Assembly (NCBI GenBank): GCA_015680685.1
Contig: MNCI01005835.1
Location: forward strand, 258,538-322,537
Length of the DNA stretch: 64,000 nt
DNA from: Gnetum montanum
Lineage: Eukaryota > Streptophyta > Gnetopsida > Gnetales > Gnetaceae
Direction of reading: 5' to 3'
Both the position numbers and the translations under genes were made by a program. Each line of letters starts with the position of its first letter. Position 1 is the stretch's first letter. Under the pieces are notes generated by a model. That model saw nothing but the letters and a program-made list of their open reading frames with translations, did no database searches and had not been told where the DNA came from. Shown here one piece after another: positions 18,814 to 29,714 of the stretch.

Positions 18814-21800
18814 ATGTCTTCTTCTCATAAGAGCACTTCACCACCTAGGGATCATATAAGAAATAGTCGGCAGTCTAAAACACATAACCAAAATCCTTCA
18901 GTTCCTAAATAGTACCGGGTGGTATATACTCATCCCAATGAGTATCTACCCAATTTTACTTTTATCCTCCATCAGGATGAACAACTGTGCTAGAGAGATT
19001 TGCAAGGTAACATAGTGTTACCTCCAGATTGAGCAGTCCCTGACATGCTTATTCGTGCTCTTGCACAGATAGGCATGACACAGCTCTATGTTGAATATGT
19101 TGTAGGTGATTTTGACACAAGGGATTATCATCCCAAAGAAGCACAACGTTTAAGGGACACAAGGCAGGAGATCCACCATACATTATTGAAGGGCAAAGGG
19201 GTCCTTCACGTCCTAAGTGAAATTGGAGATGGTGAACCACTTATAACGGGTTCTCCATCAAATGATGTTCCCCCTCCTAACGATAGTGAGGAGCTGGGGT
19301 ATCAAAACCTATGCTCCACGATACACAACCCTGGTTATGATCCCCGTGAATGCCAACTGTTCATTGAAGGAACAAAAACACATAACAAGGACAGGCACTT
19401 GGATCGTCATCACGATCGGGGCCGTAGCCACAGAAGAGAAGGTGAGAAACGTCGTCATGGTGATGGTTCTCCTTCTTCTTCCTCTTCATCACATCATTCA
19501 CCCTCTCCTTCCACATCAGGATGCAGTCATAAAGAGCATAACGGTGAGGATAAGGGTAAGCAGGATGAGAGACCTTGACGAGAGAGTCAAGATAGAGGAC
19601 GAGGGTACTCTAGAGAGTCTAGGCATGATAGAAGGGAAAGTAGGAAACAATGTAGACATCATAGACGTCATGAAAGAGATGATCATGACGAACCCCTACT
19701 TGCAACCTGGAGTATGCTAGATATCACAGAGGCAATGAGAATATGAACAAGGAATCAAAAAGATAGTCGGATCAAAAGACTTGACATGAACAACATCTCA
19801 TGCTTCATAGGGGGATATAACGCTGATTCGCAAAATCATTTATAGGCATTCCATGATGCCTACGCCTTGCAAAACATAGAAAATGAGTGGCAGAAATTAA
19901 AGTTGTTTCCTAGGACACTCATAAAGGAAGTAGAGAGTTGGTACTGGTCCTTAGAACCGAAAACCATTAGGAGATGCAGTACAATGTTAGAACTCTTCAA
20001 CGACAAATACCAAACGTACTCCAGAGTGACTAACTTGCGTAAGAAGATCCAAGGATGAAAGCAGGGTAATCATGAACCCTTGGATGCTGCCATGGGTTGT
20101 TACTACACATTGCTACATTGTTGCTCGGGCCATGATTACGCACAACGGGATCAACTCCACCACCTTGTATATGGGCTAAGGTATGAAACTAGGAGAACCA
20201 TTGGGGCTTATGCCCAAGGGATATTATTAGAACTTAGATCCCATGAAATTCATCGATTGTTGGAGCAAGTAGCTAAAGAAGAAGGGGAGCTATGGAAAAG
20301 AGAAAGCGCGAAAGAATATAACCGCGATCCTTCCCTCTAGAAGAGGGAAGTGAGATTCTATGATGAAGAGGATGAGTCACCACTCGAAGAGTTGGTGAAT
20401 AGAAAAACCTTACCGCTTCAGAAGCTAACAACGGAATTCGTGGCTAAGGTAGATCAAATACATGACTCCTTGGATAGTATATTTGAACTTGTCTTGAAAA
20501 TCGTAGAGGAGTCTAAGAAGGAACGAAGTAGTGATCATGACAAGAAAAAGTGGAGAGATTCAGGCCATGCACGTGACAAGGGTAAGGGAAAAATGAATAT
20601 CTTCGATGAGGTTGTGGATTTAGATACAGATAATGATGGTGGATGTGAGATCTACCAATATGACCATCCTAAAGGATGTTGTCTAATCATCTCACATCTA
20701 CAAGAGTCTGGGGTGTATGCACTCAACCCGAGACTTAACCAACGGTAGACACCCCGAAGGTTACCTTATCCCGAAGGTAACCCAAGGTAGTTCCACCAAG
20801 CGTTAACATACTATCCAAGTGGAACTCCACCACAACCTATCGGGCAACATCAGCAGTGGCAACATCCATAGTCATGGGGAATGCCACCGCCTAGGCAACA
20901 GTACCCTTATCGATAACCAGATCCTTATGGCTACTATGTGCAGCAGTTGGTTTCTCCAAGTGACTCTATGGGTCACGCAACCCCGCAACGTCACTACCAA
21001 GTTTGGGAGTACTTTAGAAGGACTGCTTCTCCTCCGGGAGACATACCACAGACCTACCATCCTTTGAATCCATCCGCTACTCTTCCGCCAGTAGTTCCCA
21101 TACCACCCCCTCCAACAATGTAAGGGGAACTCCCCACTCAATCGTAGCAACGTAATGCTACAAGAGTTGTAAACATTCAACCCACTACTGGTTCTAACAA
21201 CTACAAGAAGAGAAGACCTTTCTTCAGAACCAAAAGCCCAGACAAGCTCTCACAACCACAAGCAGTTGAGTCCATGCACGCTCCTCCAACATACAAGGCT
21301 TTGGAGCTCCCTTTAAACCAATACCAGAGCTCAACGCATACGGTTATGTTAACACATACCGTAATCGACTAGATCAAGGTAGGCCACCTTCCCAGGAAAC
21401 TATCTGACCCTTGAAGTCCCTTAATCTACCTCCAAGTCCCTGGGAACAAACCATATAAGGCTCTTCTTGACTCAGGTTCCGGAGTCAACTTAATTTCACG
21501 AGAAATGTATCAAGCCTGGAACCTTCCCCAACTTAAGAAGAGTAATATTCAACTAGAGTTGGCTGACCAATCCATTACCATTCCCTTGGGATTGGTGGAG
21601 GACATCGTTACCATTGTGTGTGGTTGGTCATACCCAGCTGATTTCCTGGTGATAGAAGTCAATAGCAACAATGGGGACTTCCCAATTATAATGGGAAGGG
21701 CATCGCTAAGTACAATAGATGCATGCCTAGGGATTCACGATCTTTCCTTGGAAATATCTAAGGTAAACATTTATGGAAAGATCAAGAAGAAGAAAGTTCC

Positions 21801-22176
21801 ATGCATTGCATACAGTGACTCATCAGGTGATGACATGGAGGAATGCTCAACATCTCCTACATGTAACTGGTGTGCCCTAGAAACTCTAAGACAAAGGTGC
21901 CTATATGTAGCAACCACACAACAAGTAGACACCCCGTGGTTGACAGCTAAATGGAAGAGCAACCGACCAACATGCATGGAATGAACTGGGGGAACAACTC
22001 ATGCCCATAACGAAGGCATAGATAAATTGGAATATGAGCGTCGCCGACTTCCACCCCTTAATCTTAGAACATCAATTGGGAGAAGTTAGACACTTCTAAG
22101 AAATTTAAATAGGCATTCATTATTTCGGATCTCTCCCTTTGCATTCAGTCATGGGGGAGATGGCCACTTATGTTGA
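18814..22176 (+). pseudogene. gag-pro: gag-protease, element D (interrupted)
   Basis: A single frame from ATG 18814 to the TGA at 22174-22176 can be followed without frameshift but with many stops, several of them TAG or TGA where sister copies have Gln, Arg or Trp codons. Long open pieces: 19045-19578, 19867-20058, 20080-20340, 20350-20748 and 21505-21984. The zinc knuckle (about 20640-20680) reads CEIYQYDHPKGCC, so its second Cys is lost. The protease active site is intact as LLDSGSGVNLIS (Asp codon 21469), but IIMGRAWL has become IIMGRASL. A TAG at 22087 ends most of the frame early relative to F, G and I. Confidence 0.88.
19262..19720 (+). other. Overlapping second-frame ORF inside gag (152 codons)
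   Basis: Open in the +1 frame relative to gag, starting MMFPLLTIV at a doubled ATG. Equivalent frames are open in A (433-771, minus), F (33251-33691), G (41444-41944) and in part in B and I. The product would be Met/Ile/Arg-rich with no known domain. The underlying DNA encodes the Ser/His and Arg/Glu-rich part of Gag, whose biased codons could keep a second frame open by chance. Confidence 0.25.
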
Positions 22177-22204
22177 TTATTCGGGACCCTTAGTACTTTT
22201 TAAG

Positions 22205-22320
22205 TTTTTTTCTTACACATTTTTGTTTTACACATTTTTGTTTTACCCATTTTTGTCTTACACATTTTTGTTTTACACATTTTTGTTTTACATATTTCTT
22301 TATCTTTTCTTTTCTTTTTG
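22205..22320 (+). repeat. ACACATTTTTGTTTT minisatellite, element D
   Basis: About six near-perfect 15-bp units, then a degenerating T-rich tail. It starts right after the gag-protease stop, as in B, F, G and I. Confidence 0.8.
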
Positions 22321-22342
22321 TTTTACAACATCGTTATACTTT

Positions 22343-22349
<7 letters not shown>

Positions 22350-22381
<32 letters not shown>
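22350..22381 (+). repeat. (GT)n microsatellite
   Basis: About 16 GT units. The same position holds GT runs of other lengths in I (53709-53732) and F (about 36272-36291), and a short remnant in G. Confidence 0.95.
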
Positions 22382-22383
<2 letters not shown>

Positions 22384-22837
22384 CCACCTTGTAAGTTTGT
22401 CATTTAATAAGTGTCCTTAATGATGGTCTGAACTGTTTTTATGTTGATTGCTAATGTTTGGTTTTTACCTTTAAGGCATGATGTTGATATTAAGGTATGG
22501 TTATTTTGATATAGCAGGCAATGAGTTCACTTCATCCATCCATCCACAAGTTTCTATGGTCTCTCTCAACTTGGAAATGTACAATCCCCTTCTAAATAAG
22601 AACTATAATGAATCGGTGACTGGGCATTTCTCAAACTAAGGAAGGACTTAAGGATTGAAAAGGGTGTGACTTCAAGGGAACTTGATGCATTTGTGTCGGC
22701 TGTTCTCTTGGGTCCTTGGATGTTTTCTTCGTGAGTTTTCTTACCATTTCGATGTTACTCAATCATTGGGAAGCTGAGCAAATAAAAATAACGAAGTCTT
22801 TGCATGGTGTGGTTCTCACACATAAACATATAAAATC

Positions 22838-22946
22838 NNNNNNNNNNNNNNNNNNNNNNNNNNNNNNNNNNNNNNNNNNNNNNNNNNNNNNNNNNNNNNN
22901 NNNNNNNNNNNNNNNNNNNNNNNNNNNNNNNNNNNNNNNNNNNNNN
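22838..22946. other. Assembly gap (N run)
   Basis: 109 N bases in the 3' segment of D. By comparison with I and F the missing part contains an A-rich stretch and the start of the conserved sense block. Confidence 0.99.
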
Positions 22947-23967
22947 AAGTCACTGGATGTGGTTTGTTTGAGGTCGAACTTGGAATGGGATCTACTAAGT
23001 CACATTAACCATGAAACACACAAGGGGCTATATACCACCTTGTTCTTGGGATTCCATTCCATTCTCTTCTCTCCATCCTTCTCTCCATGGTTCACCTCAT
23101 TGCCGATTGTATCATTAGTGTATATTTTGGTTGATGCATTGTTTTCTTTTTGGTAAATTCTTGTGGTTAAGACTTTAACTCTTGTTCCAAATGACATTCC
23201 CAAAGCCTACGAACTTTTTGAATGTGGGTTTGTTAGGGCATTAAGGGCATGAGCCTGCTTTGGGGAGGACCCACTGACATTCCTATTTGGTGCACTAGTT
23301 AAATTCTTTCCCTTAATATTTTTTGCAATCCATTTTATTTTGTTCATTTCCATCTTGACATCCATTTCATCGATGTTATAGTTGTCTCTTTTTCTCCATC
23401 TTTCTTGTTCTTTCTTCTTTCTCCATTCTATCGCTACTGGAGGTTTGCTCTTAGTCATGGGGGTCCGGACCCAAATTTTTTTGATTTTCTCCTAACCCCT
23501 ACACCTTCGGTAGCCACTATTATATCTCCAGACCCGTATCAGCCATACCACAACTCAGCCAATAGACCTTTCACTGAAGCAAGGTATCAACTGGATTGAA
23601 ATTCATTTACCCTTGCTAACATAAAGACTGTGTTGTGTGTGTAGATGGCAATCATGCAACAATAGATTGGATCTGGGGGGAACACTTGGAATGGATCGGT
23701 GTTGAAGCAGCTATGAAAAGAGCAAGATCGATGGTGCGCTTATGGATGAAAAAAAAAGTGCTATCTTGGCGTTGGTAGCAGCAAAACTTCTTTCTCTCTC
23801 TCTTTCTCAACTGCCAAATAAGGCCTGATGTCAAATGTATGAACACCAGTTTTGTCTTGTCTTGTAATGATGATCCCTTCACATGTCATCCCATTAGTTC
23901 CATTTGAGTCAATTATCTCATACCATCCTAATATTTTGTAAAGAACTCAAGGACAAGTTTTTATTCA

Positions 23968-23979
23968 GTCATGGGGGTA
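23968..23979 (+). promoter_or_regulatory. Polypurine site of element D
   Basis: GTCATGGGGGTA, directly before the 3' LTR. Confidence 0.8.
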
Positions 23980-24877
23980 TAATGAGATGTGATATCGCAT
24001 GGGCCGTGATATTGCATCCCCCACAATATCGCGTACATGATATCGCATCTTCCGTTGCGATATCGCATCCCTCATAATATCGCGTAGACAATATCGCGTC
24101 TTCCCCTGCAATATCACATACGCGATATCACAGTGCGCTATCAAATATATAAATAAGAGGTGGCTCTCCCTTGTTTCTTATTCTAGGCCTAGATCATAGC
24201 AAAACTCTGGTAGTTTTACCTCTCTAGAGATAGAATAATTTCCATCTGCTCACAGTAGGAGCTCCAAAGTGAATGGATCTTTATTCGAGCAAATATTGTA
24301 TCTAAACACAAGTTTGTGTATGGAAATAAAGACGAATTTCTTGGATAAACCTTGCAGTGCATGGACTAAGCTAGATAGGACTTTATTTATTATTATTAAT
24401 TGTTTACCATTTAAATGCTTTATTAGTTGATTAATTCCCTCTCAATCCTTCTCCCATAGTTAAGTGCATTCAGTATGACCTCTTCAAGCACGTGCGTTAC
24501 GCTTGGTGATCCTAGCAACGACTAGCGTTTGGTAACCAAGATTGAATTGGTTCAGGGTGTGAACGGTAAGTGGGAATGGATACTGATGCTAGGTTAATTG
24601 AGGCTTAGTTAGTTAGTTAAATTTAGTTAATTAGTCTCTTCACCCTTCACCTCATCAGCATAGGAGATAAAATCGAAAAGACATAAAAATCACATACCTC
24701 AAACTTACTTAACCATCCAACCGTGACAAATACAAGTAAGTCTGGGAAGACAACGAATGATTAACCTTAAGTGTTCCATAAGGCGTGTAGGCACTTAGTC
24801 TGCGGAGTTCAACTTGATCGCGCATGCTATGCTCATATTTGTATGGTTGAGTGTACGGGGTACCTCGCCACTCATCA
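23980..24877 (+). repeat. Element D 3' LTR (898 bp)
   Basis: Starts TAATGAGATG, with the second base changed from G to A, and ends CACTCATCA. About nine GATATC-type palindromes lie between 23988 and 24136. TATA box at 24148-24155. Confidence 0.92.
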
Positions 24878-24882
24878 ATCAA

Positions 24883-25192
24883 GATAATTGAAATTTTCTC
24901 AACTTTTATTTCATGAAATTTCAATTTATAATAGGTTAACCATTTTATCTTCCATAACCATGGGATTCTTTCTCTCACTAAGTAGAAGCCATACCCTCTA
25001 ATCTACATTTAGCAATCAGTAGCCTTAATTGATTTGCTAACTCTTCAAACTTAAAATGTTTATCAAGCATCTTCAGCTAACTTACAAAAGCATTGGTGTC
25101 ATCTACACCATTGAAACTATTCAGTTTTACATATGGAAGTTTGGCAGCATCTCTAACTACTCTAATAAGCCTTGCTTCATCTTCATGATGAA
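24883..25192 (-). pseudogene. gag: Element C Gag, N-terminal part
   Basis: On the minus strand, downward from 25190: EDEARLIRVVRDAAKLPYVKL, then SFNGVDDTNAFV and LDKHFKFEELANQLRL, typical of chromovirus Gag. It joins the part left of D at the ATCAA duplication. It ends at 25197 where E begins. Confidence 0.75.
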
Positions 25193-25197
25193 GCTTT

Positions 25198-26193
25198 TGA
25201 TGAGACGTGATATGTTAAGTAGCTTCTTCAATGCATCCCCTTCAACAAAGCCTCATCGACACATCCCCATTGATGCATCTTAGATGCATTGATGCATATG
25301 TGTGCATGAAAATGCGTTGATACATTAATGAGCAATGCATCTTAGATGTATTGAGGCAGCCTTGTTGATGCATCCCCATTGATGAATCCTTGTCTACATA
25401 GCTAAATATGTTAATGCATCCCCATCGACACAATGCTTGTATTTTCCTATAAATAGGTGAGCACCCATTGTGTATTTCACACCATTTGGTCAAAGTACAG
25501 CAAGACTCTTGCAGTTTTCTCTTATAATCCTAGCAAATAATCAATGAGTGCTCGTAGTGTGGATTTGAGTCAATTGTACAACATCATATTCAAGTGGCAT
25601 TATACATGGACACATTCCATGAATGGCAATAAGATTGAAATTAATTCCTATCCATTGTAACACTTTGACTTAGAATAGATTTACTTTTAATGCAATTTAT
25701 TTTTAATATACTTAGTTAATATTTACATTTTCATGCATATTAATCAATTAGTGGAATGAACATGACCAATTTTGAGTGTAAACATGATATTTCCAACAAC
25801 ATTATTACTTGGTTTTCCTAGTAGCATAACACGTGGTAATCTCAGTAGTGGATATGTGAGTTTAGGACGTGTATGGCAAGCTAGGAATGGACACTCATTT
25901 CCTTTAGGCTAGCTTAGAGTTTATCTTCTTATTATTAATTATATTAATTAATTAATTTCTATATTATCATTTAGTTAGTTTAAGGGCCACACGACATCAA
26001 TACTCATATGCCTCACTTTAGACTAAACCATATGTGACCAAACTACCACTAGTCCAAGTGAGAAGAAAGAAACTTGCGATCAATGCTTAAAAATCTAGAT
26101 ACCACACTAGTTGCATCCATGGAATTCAATTGGATTTCACTTGAATACTTATCATTCATATGGTTGGGCATAGAGGGTACCTATTACTCATCA
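25198..26193 (+). repeat. Element E 5' LTR (996 bp)
   Basis: TGATGAGACG to TTACTCATCA. U3 (25220-25440) is filled with TGATGCATC-type palindromes in place of GATATC repeats. TATA box TATAAATA at 25448-25455. The second half shares short blocks with the family (GTGTATGGCAAGCTAGGAAT near 25868). Confidence 0.85.
25448..25455 (+). promoter_or_regulatory. TATA box of element E 5' LTR
   Basis: TATAAATA followed by GGTGAG, directly after the ATGCAT-rich part of U3. Confidence 0.7.
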
Positions 26194-26194
26194 T

Positions 26195-26212
26195 TGGTAC
26201 CGTTGCTAGGGA
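26195..26212 (+). promoter_or_regulatory. Primer binding site of element E (decayed)
   Basis: TGGTACCGTTGCTAGGGA, matching the tRNA-Asp complement at 14 of 18 positions. Confidence 0.8.
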
Positions 26213-26325
26213 TGGTGCTAGTGATCTAGATTAGTTAGATTATAAGCGATCGTTGTAAACGTATTAATGATTTATCTTTTGAAAAATATTAATATTTTAA
26301 GTCGCACATGTTATTAATTAAAAAC

Positions 26326-28330
26326 GTGTCTTCTTCAAATAGAGTCAATAATCTATCATATGATGAGAACACTAGTAGGAAAAATGATAGGTTCTATATG
26401 GAAGAAAATTGGAATGAATCACTAAACATAGGATTCTCATATGCTCGTTTAGATCCTTATTACATTTAAAGACTACATTCAACTAATGCAAATAATCTTA
26501 GAGGAGATGAAGTAAGTCCTAGAACAAGGAGGGCCTCAAGTCCTAGGACCTCCTCCAAACCTAGAAAAGATAAATTAAGGGATTAGAGTTGGAGATATAG
26601 GAGCCATGATAATTCTCCTAGTTCACCATTTTTCTCTTCCTCTTCAACTTCTAGTTTTAAAAAAGATGAATGTAGGTATAAAGATAGAGATACACTAAGG
26701 GGTTAAGATGAAGATAGAAATAGAATGTAAAGGTAAGATGAAAGAAATCAAAGTGAGCATAGACGAGATCATTACTATCAGACAAATAGAAATAGATATT
26801 ATCACCATGACATGTCTAATGAAGATGAGCCCTTATTGGCTACTAGGAGCATGATTCAAATTAGGGAGGTAGTTTGAATACCCCATAGGCATCAAAGGGA
26901 ATGCCACATCAAACAGCTTGATATGAATAACATTCCTAAGTTTGTGGGAGGCTATAAGTTTGATCCATAACATCATTTACAAGCCTTCCATGATGCCTGC
27001 GCCTTAACAAATATCAAAAGTAAGTGGCAAAAGCTTAAGCTCTTTCCTAGGACACTAATAGAAGAAGTTGAAAGTTGGTATAGATCATTGGAATTGGAAT
27101 TAATCCACCAGTGGTCCACAATGCTTGAGCTCTTCAACAAAAAATACCAAACCTATGAAAGAATGTCCAATCTCAAAAGATAAATCCAAGGGTGTAAGCA
27201 AGAAAATCATGAATCCTTGGATGTAGCCTTAGACATATACTATTCTCTACTACACATATGTCCAAGCCATGGTTTTCTTAAAAAGAGTAGCTTCTCCATA
27301 TTATAGATGGGCTTCATAATAAAATGAGGGAGACCCTTGGGATCTATGCCCAAGGATGACTAGTAGAGGTGATAGCCCATCAAATACAAACACTAGTTGA
27401 ACAGGTGGTAAAAGAAGAAGGAGAGCTATGTAAAAGGGAGAGCATAAAGGAATATAACTAAGATCCAACTCTTCAAGAAAAATAGGTTCATATTTATGAT
27501 TAGGAAAAAGAGGTAGCTCTTGATGAGTTGATTTCACATAAAACCTTGCTAATACAAAAGTCTATCATTGAGATTGAAGTAAGGGTATATAAGATGTGGA
27601 AGTTGATGAATAGAAAAGTTACAACCAACTTGAAAATCATAGAGGAAAAGGTAAAGAAAAAAGGATTAAGTGATCAAAACAAGAAGAGGAAAAAAATAAG
27701 GAAATAGGTAAGGATACTTATCAACAAAAAGTGAAATTAGTTTGTAGTATAAGAGGTTACAAACTCAAATACAAAGGAGGAGGATGGATGTGAAATCTAT
27801 AAATATGAACATCCAAAGGGCTATTGCTCAGTTATGTTACATTTATAAGAGTTTGGGGCTTTTGCTTTGATTCCCAAGTTTTTAGAAAAGTAAATGCCTA
27901 GGAGATCACCTTACCCACAAGGTAATTATAAATAGTCCTACAACTAATAGTACTATCCCACTGGGACTTTTTATCAACCTCAAAACTACTATCAATAATT
28001 GTGGGAAAACCCACAATTGTGGGGGATTCCATCAGTAGCCCTGCAATACCCTTATTACGAGCTGGACCCTTATGGATACTATGTTCAACAACTTGTTTCT
28101 CCAAATGGTTCTACTTCCTCTACCTCAAATCATTACTACTCTCCTGAAAACCATAAGCCCACAACATCTCTTATGGGATCACCATATTATACATCTTATC
28201 CTTCGTAACATCCTCAACACTCTCATACTTTCCTCCATCATATGTCACCACCAACAATGCAGGAAGGATTAGCACCACAACCTTAACAGAAAAATGCCAC
28301 TTGTGCTATGAACATATAAGTAAATGATAA
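26326..28330 (+). pseudogene. gag: gag of element E, heavily decayed
   Basis: The first codon is GTG where D, F, G and I have ATG (GTGTCTTCTTCAAAT). Gag core blocks are clear: MNNIPKFVGGYKFDP near 26925, KLKLFPRTLIEEVESWYRSL near 27030 and STMLELFNKKYQTY near 27115. The knuckle region near 27790 reads CEIYKYEHPKGYC, with two Cys positions changed. The Pro/Tyr-rich linker (27999-28208) retains LDPYGYYVQQLVSPNGS. I cannot find the Asp-Ser-Gly protease site after it, so protease is deleted or unrecognisable. Confidence 0.75.
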
Positions 28331-29633
28331 TGTTAGCAGATCTTAGCAAAAGTCTTAGAAACATCCTTCCTTTAGGATAGTTTCCACACATGTGAATAAA
28401 ACTAGTAGACCTACTAGCTCATTAGGACTAGCACAAGGACAATCTGGTGCAACCCCCTTACAAAAACAAAGTCTCCTAATCCTACATAAAATCCAACAAC
28501 TGTTACCACTTCAGCAGAAAACATCAAAGATGAACCTATCACTATGGGTAGACAAAAGATTCCATGCATTAATAATAATTATAAAGGATGCAGTTATGGG
28601 TTGAAAGTTCAAAGTATTAACATGATCCCTATGCCAATCTAGAAAAAACTTAAGGAACAAGTATGTGTGCAAAACCAAAGATTGTATAGTCCTTATGCCA
28701 ATCCACACCATCTTCTTTTGGTGTATAGTCCTAAGAAAGTAAACCAAATAGAGAACTTAAAGAATAACATCTTAACACTTTGAGTATACACCAAAAGAAG
28801 ATGTTAAACAAGGAGACACAAGAACTAAAATAGAAAATAAATAAGGAAACATGTCTGGACCCCTTAAAAAGAAAACACCTTCTATTCCAGATAAGGATAT
28901 GTCTCCAAATGATCAAAATGTTATTATCATTAATGTTAAATATGCTGCCAAGAGAGGACTAAAATTACTAAAGATGATAAATGGAAAGATTATGGTGTAT
29001 AACTAAGGGAATGTGCGGTCCATTTTCTGAATGCTCACCTATGAGTTTAGTCATGGGGGAGATGCCCCATCTTGAATCAAGAACTAATAAGTGCTTTTTT
29101 ATAATTTTTTATCATTTTTCTATTTCTTCAAAAATTTTCCAATTCTTAATATGTTTTCTATTTCTTGTTATTTTTCTTTTCTTTATAATTTTTTCTTTTC
29201 TTGAGTCATTTCCTTTATGTTTCATGAATGACTACTATGTTTTTGTTAATAATATTTCTAGCCATGATGTAGAAGTCGACACCATGTGTTGGGTTTTTAT
29301 CCTATGCTATCAAGATGATTGTGTAAATAATTGTGTAATGTAGTGAAACCACAACATCTAGCCCTCCAGTTTCTCTAAATAAAAGGTCTTTTTAATGAAA
29401 ACAATATGATTCTTCTCGCATAAAATTAAAAATTAACTATTGATCATTATGCCTTAAAGAAAAAGGGAAAGGCCAAGTACAAATGACAATGGGTGTGACC
29501 TCAAGGGGATTTTTGGGTTCTCTTCTTGACTTCCTTCTTGTGGGTTGTGACTCTTCTAGGAACATACCATCGCTTCTAATTATCGACTAATAAATAGGAA
29601 GCATGTCTTTGCATGGTGTGGTTCTCATGATAT

Positions 29634-29714
<81 letters not shown>

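Larger units (their letters stand above)
22177..23967 (+). other. Element D 3' segment
   Basis: Order: T-rich minisatellite on ACACATTTTTGTTTT (about 22205-22320), a (GT) run at 22350-22381, about 400 bp of conserved sequence with a possible splice acceptor TTTTGATATAGCAG near 22505-22518, the N gap, then sequence with readings on both strands. The minus strand has open frames of 67 codons (23000-23203, MGMSFGTRVKVLTTRIY) and 83 codons (23207-23458). The plus strand has the block NHETHKGLYTTLFLGF (about 23009) and ELFECGFVRALRA followed by TGA (about 23208). A TCATGGGGG copy lies at 23455-23463. No pol sequence is present. Confidence 0.6.
17833..24877 (+). mobile_element. Element D: complete GATATC-family element (7045 bp)
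   Basis: Two LTRs, primer site, gag-protease, 3' segment and polypurine site on the plus strand, with the target duplication ATCAA at 17828-17832 and 24878-24882. It lies inside the gag of chromovirus C, whose coding sequence continues on both sides. The internal N run hides part of the 3' segment. Confidence 0.95.

Noticed and set aside
22205-22320. T-rich array considered as a terminator or matrix attachment region
   Set aside because: It repeats at a fixed place within each element and is better described as an element minisatellite; no independent evidence for either role.
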